Below are positions 6,838-14,785 of a DNA stretch of 14,785 nt, piece after piece. Under the pieces are notes generated by a model that saw only the letters and a program-made list of their open reading frames with translations, did not search any database and had not been told where the DNA came from. The stretch's first letter is position 1, and each line of letters starts with the position of its first letter. The position numbers and the translations under genes are program-made. Source of the stretch: Clostridia bacterium (GTDB taxonomy: Bacteria; Bacillota_A; Clostridia; Peptostreptococcales; JAAYPU01); the NCBI GenBank assembly GCA_022360735.1, contig JAKSCF010000321.1:1-14785 (forward strand), in the 5' to 3' direction.

Positions 6838-7676
6838 TACTGCACCATCCTATTAGTAAAATTGTAAAACACATCTTCAAGGGTCGTGTTTCTTATTGCA
6901 TATTCGTCTTTTATATGATTTGCAAAACCTTTCGCTTCCTCAATGGAATCAAAATATCTGTATTGAGTATTCAGTTTGCCATCGTAATACTCAACTGTAT
7001 ATGCTCCTATACTCGAAATTAAATGATTTGCTTCATCAGAATAAAATATTTTGCCATTGTTCATGAGAGATACCATATTACATAAATATTCTGCTTCATC
7101 TATATAGTGTGTGGTGAGTAAGATGGTCTTGCCTTGATGATTCATGCCTTTAAGAATATCCCAAATTTCTCTTCGTGCATTTAGGTCTATTCCAATTGTG
7201 GGTTCATCTAAAAAAATAATTTCAGGGTCATGTATAAGGGCTTTAGCAATCATCAACTTTCTTTTCATGCCGCCTGATAAGTGCTTTGTAGAGTTGTCTT
7301 TTACTCTTGATAAGTTCATGATCTGAAGCAGCTCATTGACTCTTTGTTGTATTTTTTTTCTCTCTAATTTATACAGCATGGCAGAAAAAATTAAATTTTC
7401 TTTAACCGACAATTCTTTATCTAAGTTAATATGCTGTGGTACTATTCCTATTTTCTTTTTGATAATATGGTTATTTTTATTGATTATATTGCCATCAATT
7501 GTGATACATCCTTTGTCACAGTCCAATAACCCAATGAGCATTTTAATTAAGGTGGTTTTACCTGCTCCGTTAGGACCAAGCAAGCCCCTAAAATCACCTG
7601 TCGGTATGGTTAAAGAAAGGTTATCCACGGCTTTGAGCCTGCCATAGCTTTTACTTACCCTGTCAATATCAATCAT
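6837..7676 (-). CDS. ABC-2 type transporter ATP-binding protein
   Basis: This 279-residue ATPase pairs with the overlapping permease gene. Walker A is GPNGAGKT (34-41), the Q-loop is near Gln81, the signature LSGGMKRKL is at 133-141, Walker B IIFLDEPT at 153-160 and the switch histidine is His190 in LTTHYIDEAE. The TIGIDLNARREIWDIL block after Walker B is typical of the NodI/DrrA/CcmA exporter group. After residue about 220 there is a short C-terminal extension (VEYYDGK..., then TTLEDVF) as in that group. The ATG at 7676 follows AAAGGAG by 6 bases, 27 bases after hemL ends. It is unlike the FecE-type ATPase at 3166-3924 and belongs to a separate transporter. Confidence 0.93.
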   Translation of the reverse strand: MIDIDRVSKSYGRLKAVDNLSLTIPTGDFRGLLGPNGAGKTTLIKMLIGLLDCDKGCITIDGNIINKNNHIIKKKIGIVPQHINLDKELSVKENLIFSAMLYKLERKKIQQRVNELLQIMNLSRVKDNSTKHLSGGMKRKLMIAKALIHDPEIIFLDEPTIGIDLNARREIWDILKGMNHQGKTILLTTHYIDEAEYLCNMVSLMNNGKIFYSDEANHLISSIGAYTVEYYDGKLNTQYRYFDSIEEAKGFANHIKDEYAIRNTTLEDVFYNFTNRMVQ

Positions 7677-7703
7677 GATGTACTCCTTTATTTAAAGTAC
7701 GGA
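7677..7703 (-). promoter_or_regulatory. Small inverted repeat covering the ATPase ribosome binding site
   Basis: Between hemL and the ABC-2 ATPase gene the minus strand has CTTT (7697-7694), loop AAAT, and AAAG (7689-7686), flanked by two GTAC copies at 7700-7697 and 7683-7680. The 3' arm overlaps the ribosome binding site AAAGGAG, so folding could lower initiation on the ATPase gene. The stem is short and AT-rich, so this is weak evidence. Confidence 0.2.
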
Positions 7704-8996
7704 TTATTCCACCAATTTTTGAAGCGCATTATAATTTGCTTCTATTGTTTTTTCAATATCTTTGGTGGTATGTGCTGATGATACAAAAGAGGCTTCAAAC
7801 TGAGATGGTGCTAAATATACGCCTTGTTTCAACATTTCTTCAAAATATTTTGTGAATTTTTCCGTATTGCTTTTTAATGCGGTATCATAATCATAAACAG
7901 CTTCATTTGTAAAATAGCTGCAAATCATTGAACCCACTCTATTTATCGTTACATCCACTCCAAGTTTTTTTGCATTCTCCGAAAAGCCGTCTTGCAGCAT
8001 TTGGGATTTTTTCTCTAAATCATCATATATGGATGGATTATTTTTTAGTATTTGGAGTGTGGTAAGGCCGGCCTTTACTGCTAAAGGATTGCCGGACAAT
8101 GTACCTGCTTGATAAACTGATCCAACAGGTGAAATGCAGGACATGATCTCTTTGCTTCCTCCATAAGCTCCCACAGGTAATCCGCCACCAATGATCTTAC
8201 CAAAGCATGTGAGATCGGGTTGAACATGATAGAGGCTTTGAGCTCCGTTAAACGCAACCCTAAAACCGGTCATAACCTCATCAAAGATTAATAGTGATTC
8301 GTATTTTAGTGTGATCTCTCTCAAACCATTTATGAATTCTTCGGTTGCTGCCACTACCCCTATATTGCCTGCAATAGGCTCAATGATTACCCCTGCAATG
8401 TCATCACCAAATTCATTAAAAATATTTGTGATGCCCTCTAAATCATTATATTTTGCCGTTATTGTATTTTGAACGATCTCTTTGGGAACACCCGAACTAT
8501 CGGGCACACCATGGGTTAAAGCACCTGAACCGGCTTTAACCAATAAACCATCTGAATGTCCATGATAGTTCCCAATAAATTTAATGATTTTATTTTTTCC
8601 GGTAAATCCTCTGGCAAGTCTTAAAGCACTCATGGCAGCCTCTGTGCCCGAGTTAACCATTCTAACCAATTCTACAGAAGGCACAATTTCACAAATCAAC
8701 TTGGCCAATTCTGTTTCTGCTTCCGTGGGTGCACCAAAGCCTGTGCCTGTTTCTATCACCTCATGTAATGCCTTTTTAACTTCTTCATGGCAGTGCCCCA
8801 ATATTAAAGGGCCATATTCTCCAACATAATCTATATATTCATTGCCATCGATATCCTCTATTTTAGAACCATTTCCGCTTTTTATAAAAGGCGGGTCAAC
8901 CGAAACGGATTTAAACGCTCGAACAGGACTATTCACACCCCCCGGTATATACTTCTTAGCTTCATTAAATGCTTTTACAGATTCATTGAATTTCAT
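7704..8996 (-). CDS. hemL: Glutamate-1-semialdehyde 2,1-aminomutase
   Basis: HemL is a PLP enzyme that turns glutamate-1-semialdehyde into 5-aminolevulinate, the second committed step of the C5 pathway begun by HemA. The 430-residue length is normal. Visible marks are [13 protein letters not shown] (about 16-28), [17 protein letters not shown] (about 114-130), [21 protein letters not shown], and [17 protein letters not shown] with the PLP lysine at 267. The start is the ATG at 8996: AAGGAGG lies 7 bases before it, and an upstream in-frame ATG at 9017 lies before that ribosome binding site. The ATG overlaps the hemB stop by one base (TGATG), so the two are translationally coupled. HemA, HemB and HemL all being in one transcript keeps the ring supply in step with B12 synthesis. 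Confidence 0.97.
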   Translation of the reverse strand: MKFNESVKAFNEAKKYIPGGVNSPVRAFKSVSVDPPFIKSGNGSKIEDIDGNEYIDYVGEYGPLILGHCHEEVKKALHEVIETGTGFGAPTEAETELAKLICEIVPSVELVRMVNSGTEAAMSALRLARGFTGKNKIIKFIGNYHGHSDGLLVKAGSGALTHGVPDSSGVPKEIVQNTITAKYNDLEGITNIFNEFGDDIAGVIIEPIAGNIGVVAATEEFINGLREITLKYESLLIFDEVMTGFRVAFNGAQSLYHVQPDLTCFGKIIGGGLPVGAYGGSKEIMSCISPVGSVYQAGTLSGNPLAVKAGLTTLQILKNNPSIYDDLEKKSQMLQDGFSENAKKLGVDVTINRVGSMICSYFTNEAVYDYDTALKSNTEKFTKYFEEMLKQGVYLAPSQFEASFVSSAHTTKDIEKTIEANYNALQKLVE

Positions 8997-9967
8997 CAGT
9001 ACGCCTCCTTGATCCATTTTGCAATATCTTTTGCAAAGTAGGTGATAACAATATCTGCTCCTGCTCTTTTTATGCTGGTCAACATTTCAAATACAATTGC
9101 CTTTTCATCCACTAAGCCTTCTTTTACAGCAGCTTTTATCATTGCGTATTCTCCACTTACGTTGTAAGCCGCTATGGGCATATTGTAGTTATCTTTAAAC
9201 CGCCTAATAATATCTAGGTAAGATAGAGCAGGCTTAACCATTATAATATCTGCTCCTTCTTTTATATCCAGCTCGGCTTCACGTAATGCTTCATTGGAGT
9301 TGCCGGGGTTCATTTGATACGTTTTTCTATCTCCAAACTGGGGCGTAGAATATGCCGCTGCCCTAAATGGTCCATAGAAAGCGGATGCGTATTTTGCGCT
9401 ATATGACATAATGGATACATTTTCATAGCCATTCTTATCAAGGCTTTCTCTAATGGCCGCCACACGTCCGTCCATCATATCTGAAGGGGCAACCATATCA
9501 ACGCCTGCTTTGGCATGTGATAATGCAATTTCAGAGAGATAGCTTAATGTCAAGTCATTATCTACCGTATTGTTTTTGATAATCCCGCAATGTCCGTGAT
9601 CCGTATACTGACACATACATATATCCGATGTTACGTACATCTCATTGGATAACCTTTTTATTTCCCTGATACCTCTTTGTACGATTCCGTTTTCATTATA
9701 GGCTTCTTTTCCCAGCTCATCTTTTTCTTCCGGAACACCAAATAGCATAACTGCCTTTATGCCAAGATGCATTAATTCTTGTAACTCGTCTTCAATCATA
9801 TCTATAGAAAAATGATAATTATTTGGCATCGTTGGTATTTCTTTTTTTATATTCTCGCCTTCTACTAAAAATAAAGGATAAATTAAATCGTTAGCACTGA
9901 TTTCGGTTTCTTTAACTAAGCTTCTTATTGGATGATTCATTCTTAATCTTCTTGGTCGCGTTTTCAT
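8996..9967 (-). CDS. hemB: Delta-aminolevulinic acid dehydratase (porphobilinogen synthase), zinc type
   Basis: HemB condenses two aminolevulinate molecules to porphobilinogen. The protein is 323 residues, the usual length. The N-terminus [18 protein letters not shown] is typical. Three cysteines in [14 protein letters not shown] (Cys117, Cys119, Cys127) form the catalytic zinc site, so this is the zinc-dependent and not the aspartate/magnesium form. The two active-site lysines are Lys192 ([15 protein letters not shown]) and Lys245 ([11 protein letters not shown]). The ATG at 9967 is preceded by GGGGGA. It lies 49 bases after cbiL and overlaps hemL by one base. The order, with hemB after cbiL rather than beside hemC, shows that ring and corrin genes are interleaved in this operon. 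Confidence 0.97.
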   Translation of the reverse strand: MKTRPRRLRMNHPIRSLVKETEISANDLIYPLFLVEGENIKKEIPTMPNNYHFSIDMIEDELQELMHLGIKAVMLFGVPEEKDELGKEAYNENGIVQRGIREIKRLSNEMYVTSDICMCQYTDHGHCGIIKNNTVDNDLTLSYLSEIALSHAKAGVDMVAPSDMMDGRVAAIRESLDKNGYENVSIMSYSAKYASAFYGPFRAAAYSTPQFGDRKTYQMNPGNSNEALREAELDIKEGADIIMVKPALSYLDIIRRFKDNYNMPIAAYNVSGEYAMIKAAVKEGLVDEKAIVFEMLTSIKRAGADIVITYFAKDIAKWIKEAY

Positions 9968-9986
9968 TTATATTTCCCCCATATAA

Positions 9987-10007
9987 CTATATTCCTGAAC
10001 AGGATAG
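9987..10007 (-). promoter_or_regulatory. Imperfect palindrome in the cbiL-hemB gap
   Basis: TCCTG (9993-9997) and CAGGA (10000-10004) are inverted around AA, with CTA and TAG at the outer edges separated by a 3-base bulge. It lies in the 49-base gap before hemB, the widest gap in the hem block. As an RNA hairpin the loop is too tight for the full stem, so it could be a protein site, a minor hairpin or chance. Confidence 0.2.
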
Positions 10008-10016
10008 CAACTAAAA

Positions 10017-10739
10017 CTATTCTCTTGTTTGTGTATTCTTCTTAGCGATAAGTGTAGAAAGGTAATTATTTTTAATGCCTCTTCTTTTTTCAATGTTTCT
10101 TTCTATTACTTCATTATCCAGGCCTAGTCGTGAAACGAATACAGAGCTTTCCTTATGCCCGGTCGTTTCTAATTCATCTATTAATCCATCTATACAGCCG
10201 CTGGCTTTCATGAATACTACGTTATTAATATTATTAAGAATAGTGTTTAACTTCTCATCTCCCTTTTCATAATAGACAGAAGGTACTATTGCAATGGTTT
10301 CTTCATTCTCTCCAAGGGGTATCCCCAGTTTACTGGCAATTGAGCAAAAGGATGTAATACCGGGTATGGTTTCTATTTGGATATCCTTTGTTTTGAGTCT
10401 TTTAAATAAATAAGTATAAGTGCTGTAAACCATCGGGTCTCCTAAAGTCAAAAAAGCTACGCTCTTACCCTTGGCGATGAGCTCTTTTATGTGATCTGCT
10501 ATTTCATCATAAGATGTATTCAAGACCTCAATATCGTATGTCATAGGAAATCTTCTTTCTATTATTTCGATATCTTTTCTTAAATGGGGTTTTGCAATAC
10601 TTAATGCAATGCTGCCTTTACCTTTTTGAACTTCAGGTGCAAGTATAATATCTACTTGTTTAAGTATTTTAATGGCTTTTAAAGTCAATAAATCCGGATC
10701 ACCGGGCCCTACACCAATACCATAAAACATTGCTTTCAC
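10017..10739 (-). CDS. cbiL: Precorrin-2 / cobalt-factor II C20-methyltransferase
   Basis: This SAM-dependent enzyme adds the C-20 methyl group, the first corrin-specific step. With cobaltochelatase and cbiC in the operon, the cobalt-bound substrate (CbiL role) is more likely than the aerobic CobI role. The protein is 240 residues. Marks are YGIGVGPGDPDLLTLKAIKIL (6-26), the VAFLTLGDPMVYSTYTYL SAM-site block about 94-111, and ETIPGITSFCSIASKLGIPL about 122-141. It starts with GTG at 10739, 6 bases after GGAGG; the ATG three codons later is 15 bases away, so the GTG is favoured. Only one base separates it from the cobA-hemD stop codon. Confidence 0.94.
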   Translation of the reverse strand: MKAMFYGIGVGPGDPDLLTLKAIKILKQVDIILAPEVQKGKGSIALSIAKPHLRKDIEIIERRFPMTYDIEVLNTSYDEIADHIKELIAKGKSVAFLTLGDPMVYSTYTYLFKRLKTKDIQIETIPGITSFCSIASKLGIPLGENEETIAIVPSVYYEKGDEKLNTILNNINNVVFMKASGCIDGLIDELETTGHKESSVFVSRLGLDNEVIERNIEKRRGIKNNYLSTLIAKKNTQTRE

Positions 10740-10740
10740 A

Positions 10741-12270
10741 CTATCCCTCCTTACAACCTTTTTTAAAATGATTTAATACAGCGTTTACTAATCCGTCAAT
10801 TGTGTATTCTTTTGCTTGAATATCTATCTCTATGCCTAATGCTTGTGCAGTATCTGAGGTTATGGGTCCGATTGATGCCGTTTCTATATCCTTGATAAGG
10901 TCCAGGTTCTCTTTTCCTAATAGCTTTACAAAATTTTTTACAGTTGAAGAGCTGGTAAAAGTCATCATATCTATCTTTTTATTTTTTAGTAATGACCTTA
11001 ATTCATCACTGCTGTTATCCGGTAATTCTGTCTTATAGATATCAATGTTGTTTACAATAGCGCCTAATTTGGTTAATTCAGTTTCTAATACTTTACGAGC
11101 CAAGTCTGCTCTAGGTAAAAGGATATCATCTCCCTTTTGCACCTTATCTTTTAATAGCTGTACGATACTTTCTGCTCTATACTCACCAGGAATATATTCT
11201 ACAATCAACCCTCTTTCCATCAATACTTCTGCTGTTGCTGGACCTATAGCACATAATTTGATATTTTTTAATATTCTTATATCCAGATTCAATTCATTCA
11301 ATCTTTCAAAAAAGTATTTTACACCGTTAACACTTGTAAAGATCATCCATTTGTATTTCTCAATCTCTCCGATTGCCTTGTCTATTTCAAAATAGTCATC
11401 TAACTTATTAATCTTAATGGTGGGAAATTCAACAGCCTCTCCACCTAAGTCTTCGATTTTTCTTGACAATACACTGGCTTGGGCACGGCTGCGTGTTACT
11501 AAAATCTTTTTACCAAACAGCGGTTTTTGATCATACCAGCTTAAATCATCTGATAAATTTCCTACTTCGCCCACCACGATGACTGCGGGATTTTTGAAAT
11601 TATTTTGTTTCACTTGATCTGCCATATCTTCTAATGTCCCTTTTAAAAGCTGTTGTCCCGTAGTTGTGCCTTTTCTTATTAATGTAACCGGTCGTGCAGG
11701 TGGCTGCCCATATTTAATAAGATTCTTGCAAATCTTTTCAATGTTTTTAATGCCCATTAAAAATATAAGTGTTCCTTTAAGTTGCGCTAAGCTTTCAAAA
11801 TCTACCTCAGAACATGCTTTATCAGGGTCTTCATGTCCGGTTATCACGTGAAATGATGAGCTCACATTTCTATGTGTTACCGGAATACCTGCATAAGCCG
11901 GAACAGATATGGCGGATGTTATACCCGGTACGATTTCAAACTCAACCTTATTTTCTTTTAATAATAAGGCTTCTTCTCCCCCTCTTCCAAAAACAAAGGG
12001 ATCTCCGCCTTTAAGCCTTGTAACCACATTGCCTTTCAGTGCTTTTTCTACTATAAGTTTATTGATATTTTCTTGAGTATATGTATGGGCTTCAGGCGAC
12101 TTGCCTACATATATCAACTCCGTTTTTTCTTTTGAAAAGTCCAAAAGCTTAGGATTAATCAATCTGTCATATATGATGACATCAGCATTTTGGATGCACT
12201 CCAGGCCTTTCAATGTGATTAATTTATAATCTCCCGGTCCTGCCCCCACTAAATATACCTTACCTATCAT
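10741..12270 (-). CDS. cobA-hemD: Fused uroporphyrinogen III C-methyltransferase and uroporphyrinogen III synthase
   Basis: This 509-residue bifunctional protein closes hydroxymethylbilane to uroporphyrinogen III and methylates it twice to precorrin-2. The N-terminal SUMT domain (1 to about 245) shows LVGAGPGDYKLITLKG (7-22), LKGGDPFVFGRGGEE (86-100), and PGITSAISVPAYAGIPVTHR (115-134). The C-terminal HemD domain (about 252-505) begins FGKKILVTRSRAQA and includes IFTSVNGVKYFF, DILLPRAD and MTFTSSSTVKNF. SUMT-HemD fusions are well known in Clostridia and other Firmicutes. The ATG at 12270 abuts the hemC stop codon with no spacer, and AAAGGAG precedes it. The fusion pushes uroporphyrinogen III straight to precorrin-2, in keeping with the lack of a protoheme branch here. 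Confidence 0.96.
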   Translation of the reverse strand: MIGKVYLVGAGPGDYKLITLKGLECIQNADVIIYDRLINPKLLDFSKEKTELIYVGKSPEAHTYTQENINKLIVEKALKGNVVTRLKGGDPFVFGRGGEEALLLKENKVEFEIVPGITSAISVPAYAGIPVTHRNVSSSFHVITGHEDPDKACSEVDFESLAQLKGTLIFLMGIKNIEKICKNLIKYGQPPARPVTLIRKGTTTGQQLLKGTLEDMADQVKQNNFKNPAVIVVGEVGNLSDDLSWYDQKPLFGKKILVTRSRAQASVLSRKIEDLGGEAVEFPTIKINKLDDYFEIDKAIGEIEKYKWMIFTSVNGVKYFFERLNELNLDIRILKNIKLCAIGPATAEVLMERGLIVEYIPGEYRAESIVQLLKDKVQKGDDILLPRADLARKVLETELTKLGAIVNNIDIYKTELPDNSSDELRSLLKNKKIDMMTFTSSSTVKNFVKLLGKENLDLIKDIETASIGPITSDTAQALGIEIDIQAKEYTIDGLVNAVLNHFKKGCKEG

Positions 12271-13206
12271 CTAACGATCTCCTTTTAAAGTATTCAGTAT
12301 ATCCTGTCCTGCCATGTCTAGTATTTCTTCAGCTGCCCGCTTACCTAGATTCTCATAGTCATTAATATTTGCTTCCTTTGTAATTTTTACTACAGATTTT
12401 CCATCCACAGTTGAAACCACACCTACCAATTTCATAGTATCTTCTTCTATCCATGCATATGCCCCCATAGGTACATGACATCCGCCGTCAAGCCTTTTCA
12501 TAAAGCTTCTTTCAGCTTTTACAATACGTTCAGAATCTTCATCGTTTATCTTAGATAGTATTTCCTTTATAAAAAGATCATTTTTTCTATTTTCTATTCC
12601 TAAAGCACCTTGGGCAACAGAGGGAACAAAATTTATTTCATCAAAGTATTCTGAAATTTGGTTTTGCAAGCCTAATCTTATGAGTCCTGCAGCTGCCAAA
12701 ATAACACCATCTATATTCATTTCTTCAATTTTATTGATTCTAGTTTGTACATTACCCCTAATGGGGACAATTTTTATATCTTCTCTCATAGTCTGTAATT
12801 GTGCTGTTCTTCGCAAGCTGCTGGTTCCTATGACAGCTCCTTTTCTAAGTGTGCTCAGGGTCGATCCATCTTTTGTTATGATTGTATCTCTTGCATCTTC
12901 TCTTTTGGTAATACAAGAAATTTCTAGTTCTGACGGCAGATCACTGGGCATATCCTTCATGCTGTGCACAGCAAAATCTATTTCTCCATTAATTAAAGCG
13001 GTTTCGATTTCATTAATAAATAGTCCTTTGTCTCCTATTTTATTCAGTGGTACGTCCAGTATTTTATCCCCCTTGGTTTTAATGGTTTTAATCTTAAATT
13101 TGATTTCGGGATAAAATTTTTGCAGTTCAGTTATTACAATCTTAGACTGTATAATGGCTAGGTCACTGCCCCTGCTACCTACAACGATTTCTCTAATTTT
13201 CATCAT
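12271..13206 (-). CDS. hemC: Porphobilinogen deaminase (hydroxymethylbilane synthase)
   Basis: HemC joins four porphobilinogens into hydroxymethylbilane on a dipyrromethane cofactor. The protein is 311 residues from the ATG at 13206, the normal length. VGSRGSDLAIIQS at the N-terminus, KGLFINEIETAL, HSMKDMPSDLP with the catalytic aspartate (Asp85), GTSSLRRTAQL, RGNVQTR and LDGGCHVPMGAYA with the cofactor cysteine (Cys243) are all present. The frame is open 16 codons farther upstream, but AAGGAG lies 6 bases before the ATG at 13206. The ATG right after it (13203) is equally possible and gives the E. coli numbering (Cys242). The start overlaps the end of the precorrin-2 dehydrogenase gene by 14 bases, so translation is probably coupled. 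Confidence 0.97.
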   Translation of the reverse strand: MMKIREIVVGSRGSDLAIIQSKIVITELQKFYPEIKFKIKTIKTKGDKILDVPLNKIGDKGLFINEIETALINGEIDFAVHSMKDMPSDLPSELEISCITKREDARDTIITKDGSTLSTLRKGAVIGTSSLRRTAQLQTMREDIKIVPIRGNVQTRINKIEEMNIDGVILAAAGLIRLGLQNQISEYFDEINFVPSVAQGALGIENRKNDLFIKEILSKINDEDSERIVKAERSFMKRLDGGCHVPMGAYAWIEEDTMKLVGVVSTVDGKSVVKITKEANINDYENLGKRAAEEILDMAGQDILNTLKGDR

Positions 13207-13858
13207 CCACAGCTCCTTTTTTAATAATGGCATTGTACCTAAAATATAGTTCATCTTCTAAATCGTCTATTTCTTTGGTCATATATCTTTGCAATATATC
13301 TGAATATACCAATTGATTGAGTATTTCTTTTCTAAGGTTTATATCTGGAACTTCATTTTTAACTTTATCTCTTAACCGCCCTAAAATCTCTATATACTCA
13401 CTATATTCTTCAGTAAACCGCTCTTCTAAATCTTCTTTTATTTTCTTAGCCAGGGTTGGGCTTTTGCCATCTGTGGAAATGCTAATACTCAAATGCCCGC
13501 GTCTTAAGCAAGAAGGTGTTGTAAAACTGCATTCTTCAGGATTATCTATTATATTAAATAGTAATTTTTTTTCAGTGCTCTCTTTTAAACACATTTTATT
13601 GACTGCTTCATCATCGGTTGCAGCAAAAACCAGATCACAGTTATTTAAGTCGCCATATCGGTATTGCCTTTTTTGCAATATAATCTTGCTCTCTTGAAAG
13701 TAGCTAAGCAATAAGTCTGTCGCATAAGGGCTTATGACTTCCACATTTGCGCCGTGCTCCAGTAATGTTTTTACTTTTCTTTCTGCAACTTTACCGCCGC
13801 CAATGACTTTGCATTTTTTGTTTTCTAAATTGATTAAAATGGGGTAATATTTTTTCAT
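13193..13858 (-). CDS. Precorrin-2 dehydrogenase, Met8/SirC type; possible ferrochelatase or cobaltochelatase
   Basis: This 221-residue NAD-dependent enzyme oxidises precorrin-2 to sirohydrochlorin, the substrate of CbiK and of siroheme formation. The Rossmann motif VIGGGKVAERKV spans about 18-29. The NIIDNPEECSFTTPS segment (about 102-116) carries the conserved aspartate (Asp105) that in Met8p and CysG serves dehydrogenation and metal insertion. ISISTDGKSPTLAKKIKEDLE follows. Related proteins differ in whether they also chelate, which cannot be decided by eye. I chose the ATG at 13858, with AAGGA 8 bases upstream; a TTG at 13882 would overlap hemA. The gene begins 20 bases after hemA ends and runs 14 bases into hemC. 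If the CbiK here really acts outside the cell, this is the only cytosolic chelatase candidate in view. Confidence 0.93.
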   Translation of the reverse strand: MKKYYPILINLENKKCKVIGGGKVAERKVKTLLEHGANVEVISPYATDLLLSYFQESKIILQKRQYRYGDLNNCDLVFAATDDEAVNKMCLKESTEKKLLFNIIDNPEECSFTTPSCLRRGHLSISISTDGKSPTLAKKIKEDLEERFTEEYSEYIEILGRLRDKVKNEVPDINLRKEILNQLVYSDILQRYMTKEIDDLEDELYFRYNAIIKKGAVDDEN

Positions 13859-13878
13859 ATTTATATTCCTTATATGTC

Positions 13879-14785
13879 TCAAGTAATATTATTTAATCTA
13901 AATATCTCCTTGGTTATTTTTGCATACAGCTCTCCCTGCTCATTCTCTCCGGCTCTTTTCAATTCATGAAGCGGTGTTCTAAATAATTTTTTAACCAGGC
14001 TTTTAGTAAAAAGTTGAATTTGATTTTTTTCCTTTTGTTCTAAATGCTCTATTTTAGATAAAAAATCTGCAAGCTCCTTACTGACTATCGCTGTGCTGTA
14101 CGCTTCTATCTCTCTAATAACAGGAAATACAGACAGGCAATTGTACCATTTTCCAAACTTCACGCAATCTTCTCTTATAATATTTACGGCGATATTGGCA
14201 GCTTCTAACCTTAACCGATGCTTTTGGGACACTACCGTTTCTAATTCGTCAATGTCGTAAAGCGATACGCCTTTGATACTCCCAATACAAGGATCAACAT
14301 CTCTTGGAAGGGCTATGTCTACAATACAAATTTCTTTATCACAATTGTAATTTTCAATAAAACTATCTTGATGAATGACATAATGCGGTGCACTGGTAGA
14401 GCTTACAATAATATCCACATCAGGTATGCGTTCATATCTGTCTTTAAAGCTTATGCATTCGACTTCTTCAAATTTACAGGATAAATCCATTACATGACAT
14501 TTTGTTCTATTGGTGACATATATGTTTTTAATCCCTTTATATATAAGGTTTTCGATTACAATCTTATTCATTTTTCCGGCACCAACAATCAATGCTTTCT
14601 TATCAGACAAATCTCCCAGTTTGGACTCAATAAGCTTTACGGCAATAGAACTAACCGATAAAGCATTTTCAGATATCTTAGTCTCTCTTTTTATTTTCTT
14701 AGCGGTGGTAATGGCTTCTCTGAATAATTTATTTAGAATCGTTTTAGTAGAATAATTGTTTATGGAATATTCGTGCGCTTCTTTA
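13879..14785 (-). CDS. hemA: Glutamyl-tRNA reductase, 5' end cut by the window edge
   Basis: HemA reduces glutamyl-tRNA to glutamate-1-semialdehyde with NADPH, the entry step of the C5 route. About 301 C-terminal residues are visible, and the frame is open to base 14784. Upstream of the LSDKKALIVGAGKM nucleotide-binding segment (about 14622-14575) the reading continues through LFREAITTAKKIKRET and ISENALSVSSIAVKLIESK, the usual hinge before the NADPH domain. Later parts are NRTKCHVMDLS, IIVSSTSAPHYVI, DIALPRDVDP and a C-terminal helical dimerisation region. Family members are about 400-450 residues, so roughly 100-130, including the catalytic Cys domain, lie beyond the window. The TTG at 14610 is not the true start. 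This is the most upstream gene in view, so the operon promoter and any riboswitch lie farther right. Confidence 0.95.
   Translation of the reverse strand, partial: KEAHEYSINNYSTKTILNKLFREAITTAKKIKRETKISENALSVSSIAVKLIESKLGDLSDKKALIVGAGKMNKIVIENLIYKGIKNIYVTNRTKCHVMDLSCKFEEVECISFKDRYERIPDVDIIVSSTSAPHYVIHQDSFIENYNCDKEICIVDIALPRDVDPCIGSIKGVSLYDIDELETVVSQKHRLRLEAANIAVNIIREDCVKFGKWYNCLSVFPVIREIEAYSTAIVSKELADFLSKIEHLEQKEKNQIQLFTKSLVKKLFRTPLHELKRAGENEQGELYAKITKEIFRLNNIT

Noticed and set aside
12680..13114. 144-codon open frame on the plus strand
   Set aside because: It lies entirely opposite hemC, whose motifs are complete, and shows no recognisable protein features or plus-strand neighbours.
13879..14610. 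TTG at 14610 as the hemA start
   Set aside because: The frame continues upstream with typical HemA hinge sequence to the window edge, so the gene is simply cut.

Overview
The window is a low-GC, AT-rich stretch in which every recognisable gene lies on the minus strand, tightly packed and often overlapping. It reads as part of one long tetrapyrrole and cobalamin operon from an anaerobic, Gram-positive, Clostridia-like bacterium. That assignment is inferred from the base composition, the strong GGAGG-type ribosome binding sites, the early-cobalt (anaerobic) B12 gene set, the lipoprotein signals and the S-layer-homology-like repeats. No species can be named from sequence alone.

In transcription order (right to left) the first block makes the ring: hemA (glutamyl-tRNA reductase, its 5' end beyond the window), a Met8/SirC-type precorrin-2 dehydrogenase, hemC, a fused cobA-hemD, cbiL, hemB and hemL. 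Together they carry glutamyl-tRNA through aminolevulinate, porphobilinogen and uroporphyrinogen III to precorrin-2 and sirohydrochlorin, then to the first corrin-specific methylation at C20. No gene of the protoheme branch (hemE to hemH) is seen.

The middle block is a two-gene ABC-2 type transporter (ATPase and permease, substrate unknown), followed by cobT, which activates the lower-ligand base of B12.

The last block is an uptake-type module: a FecCD/BtuC permease, a FecE/BtuD ATPase, a CbiK-type cobaltochelatase carrying a lipoprotein signal peptide, and a FecB/BtuF-like binding lipoprotein with a C-terminal pair of SLH-like repeats. The window ends inside cbiC (precorrin-8X methylmutase), and further cbi genes may follow beyond base 1.

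The most unusual part is about 464 to 5000. A chelatase family normally thought of as cytosolic is predicted to sit outside the membrane, next to an ABC importer whose binding protein may be held by both a lipid anchor and SLH-like repeats. This suggests an extracytoplasmic module for handling metal or tetrapyrrole, and leaves the Met8-like protein as the only cytosolic chelatase candidate in view. The one long non-coding gap (1901-2200) contains a cluster of small GC-rich hairpins, two of which share a loop while their stems differ by paired changes. Cobalamin riboswitches, tRNAs, CRISPR arrays and insertion sequences were looked for and not seen.
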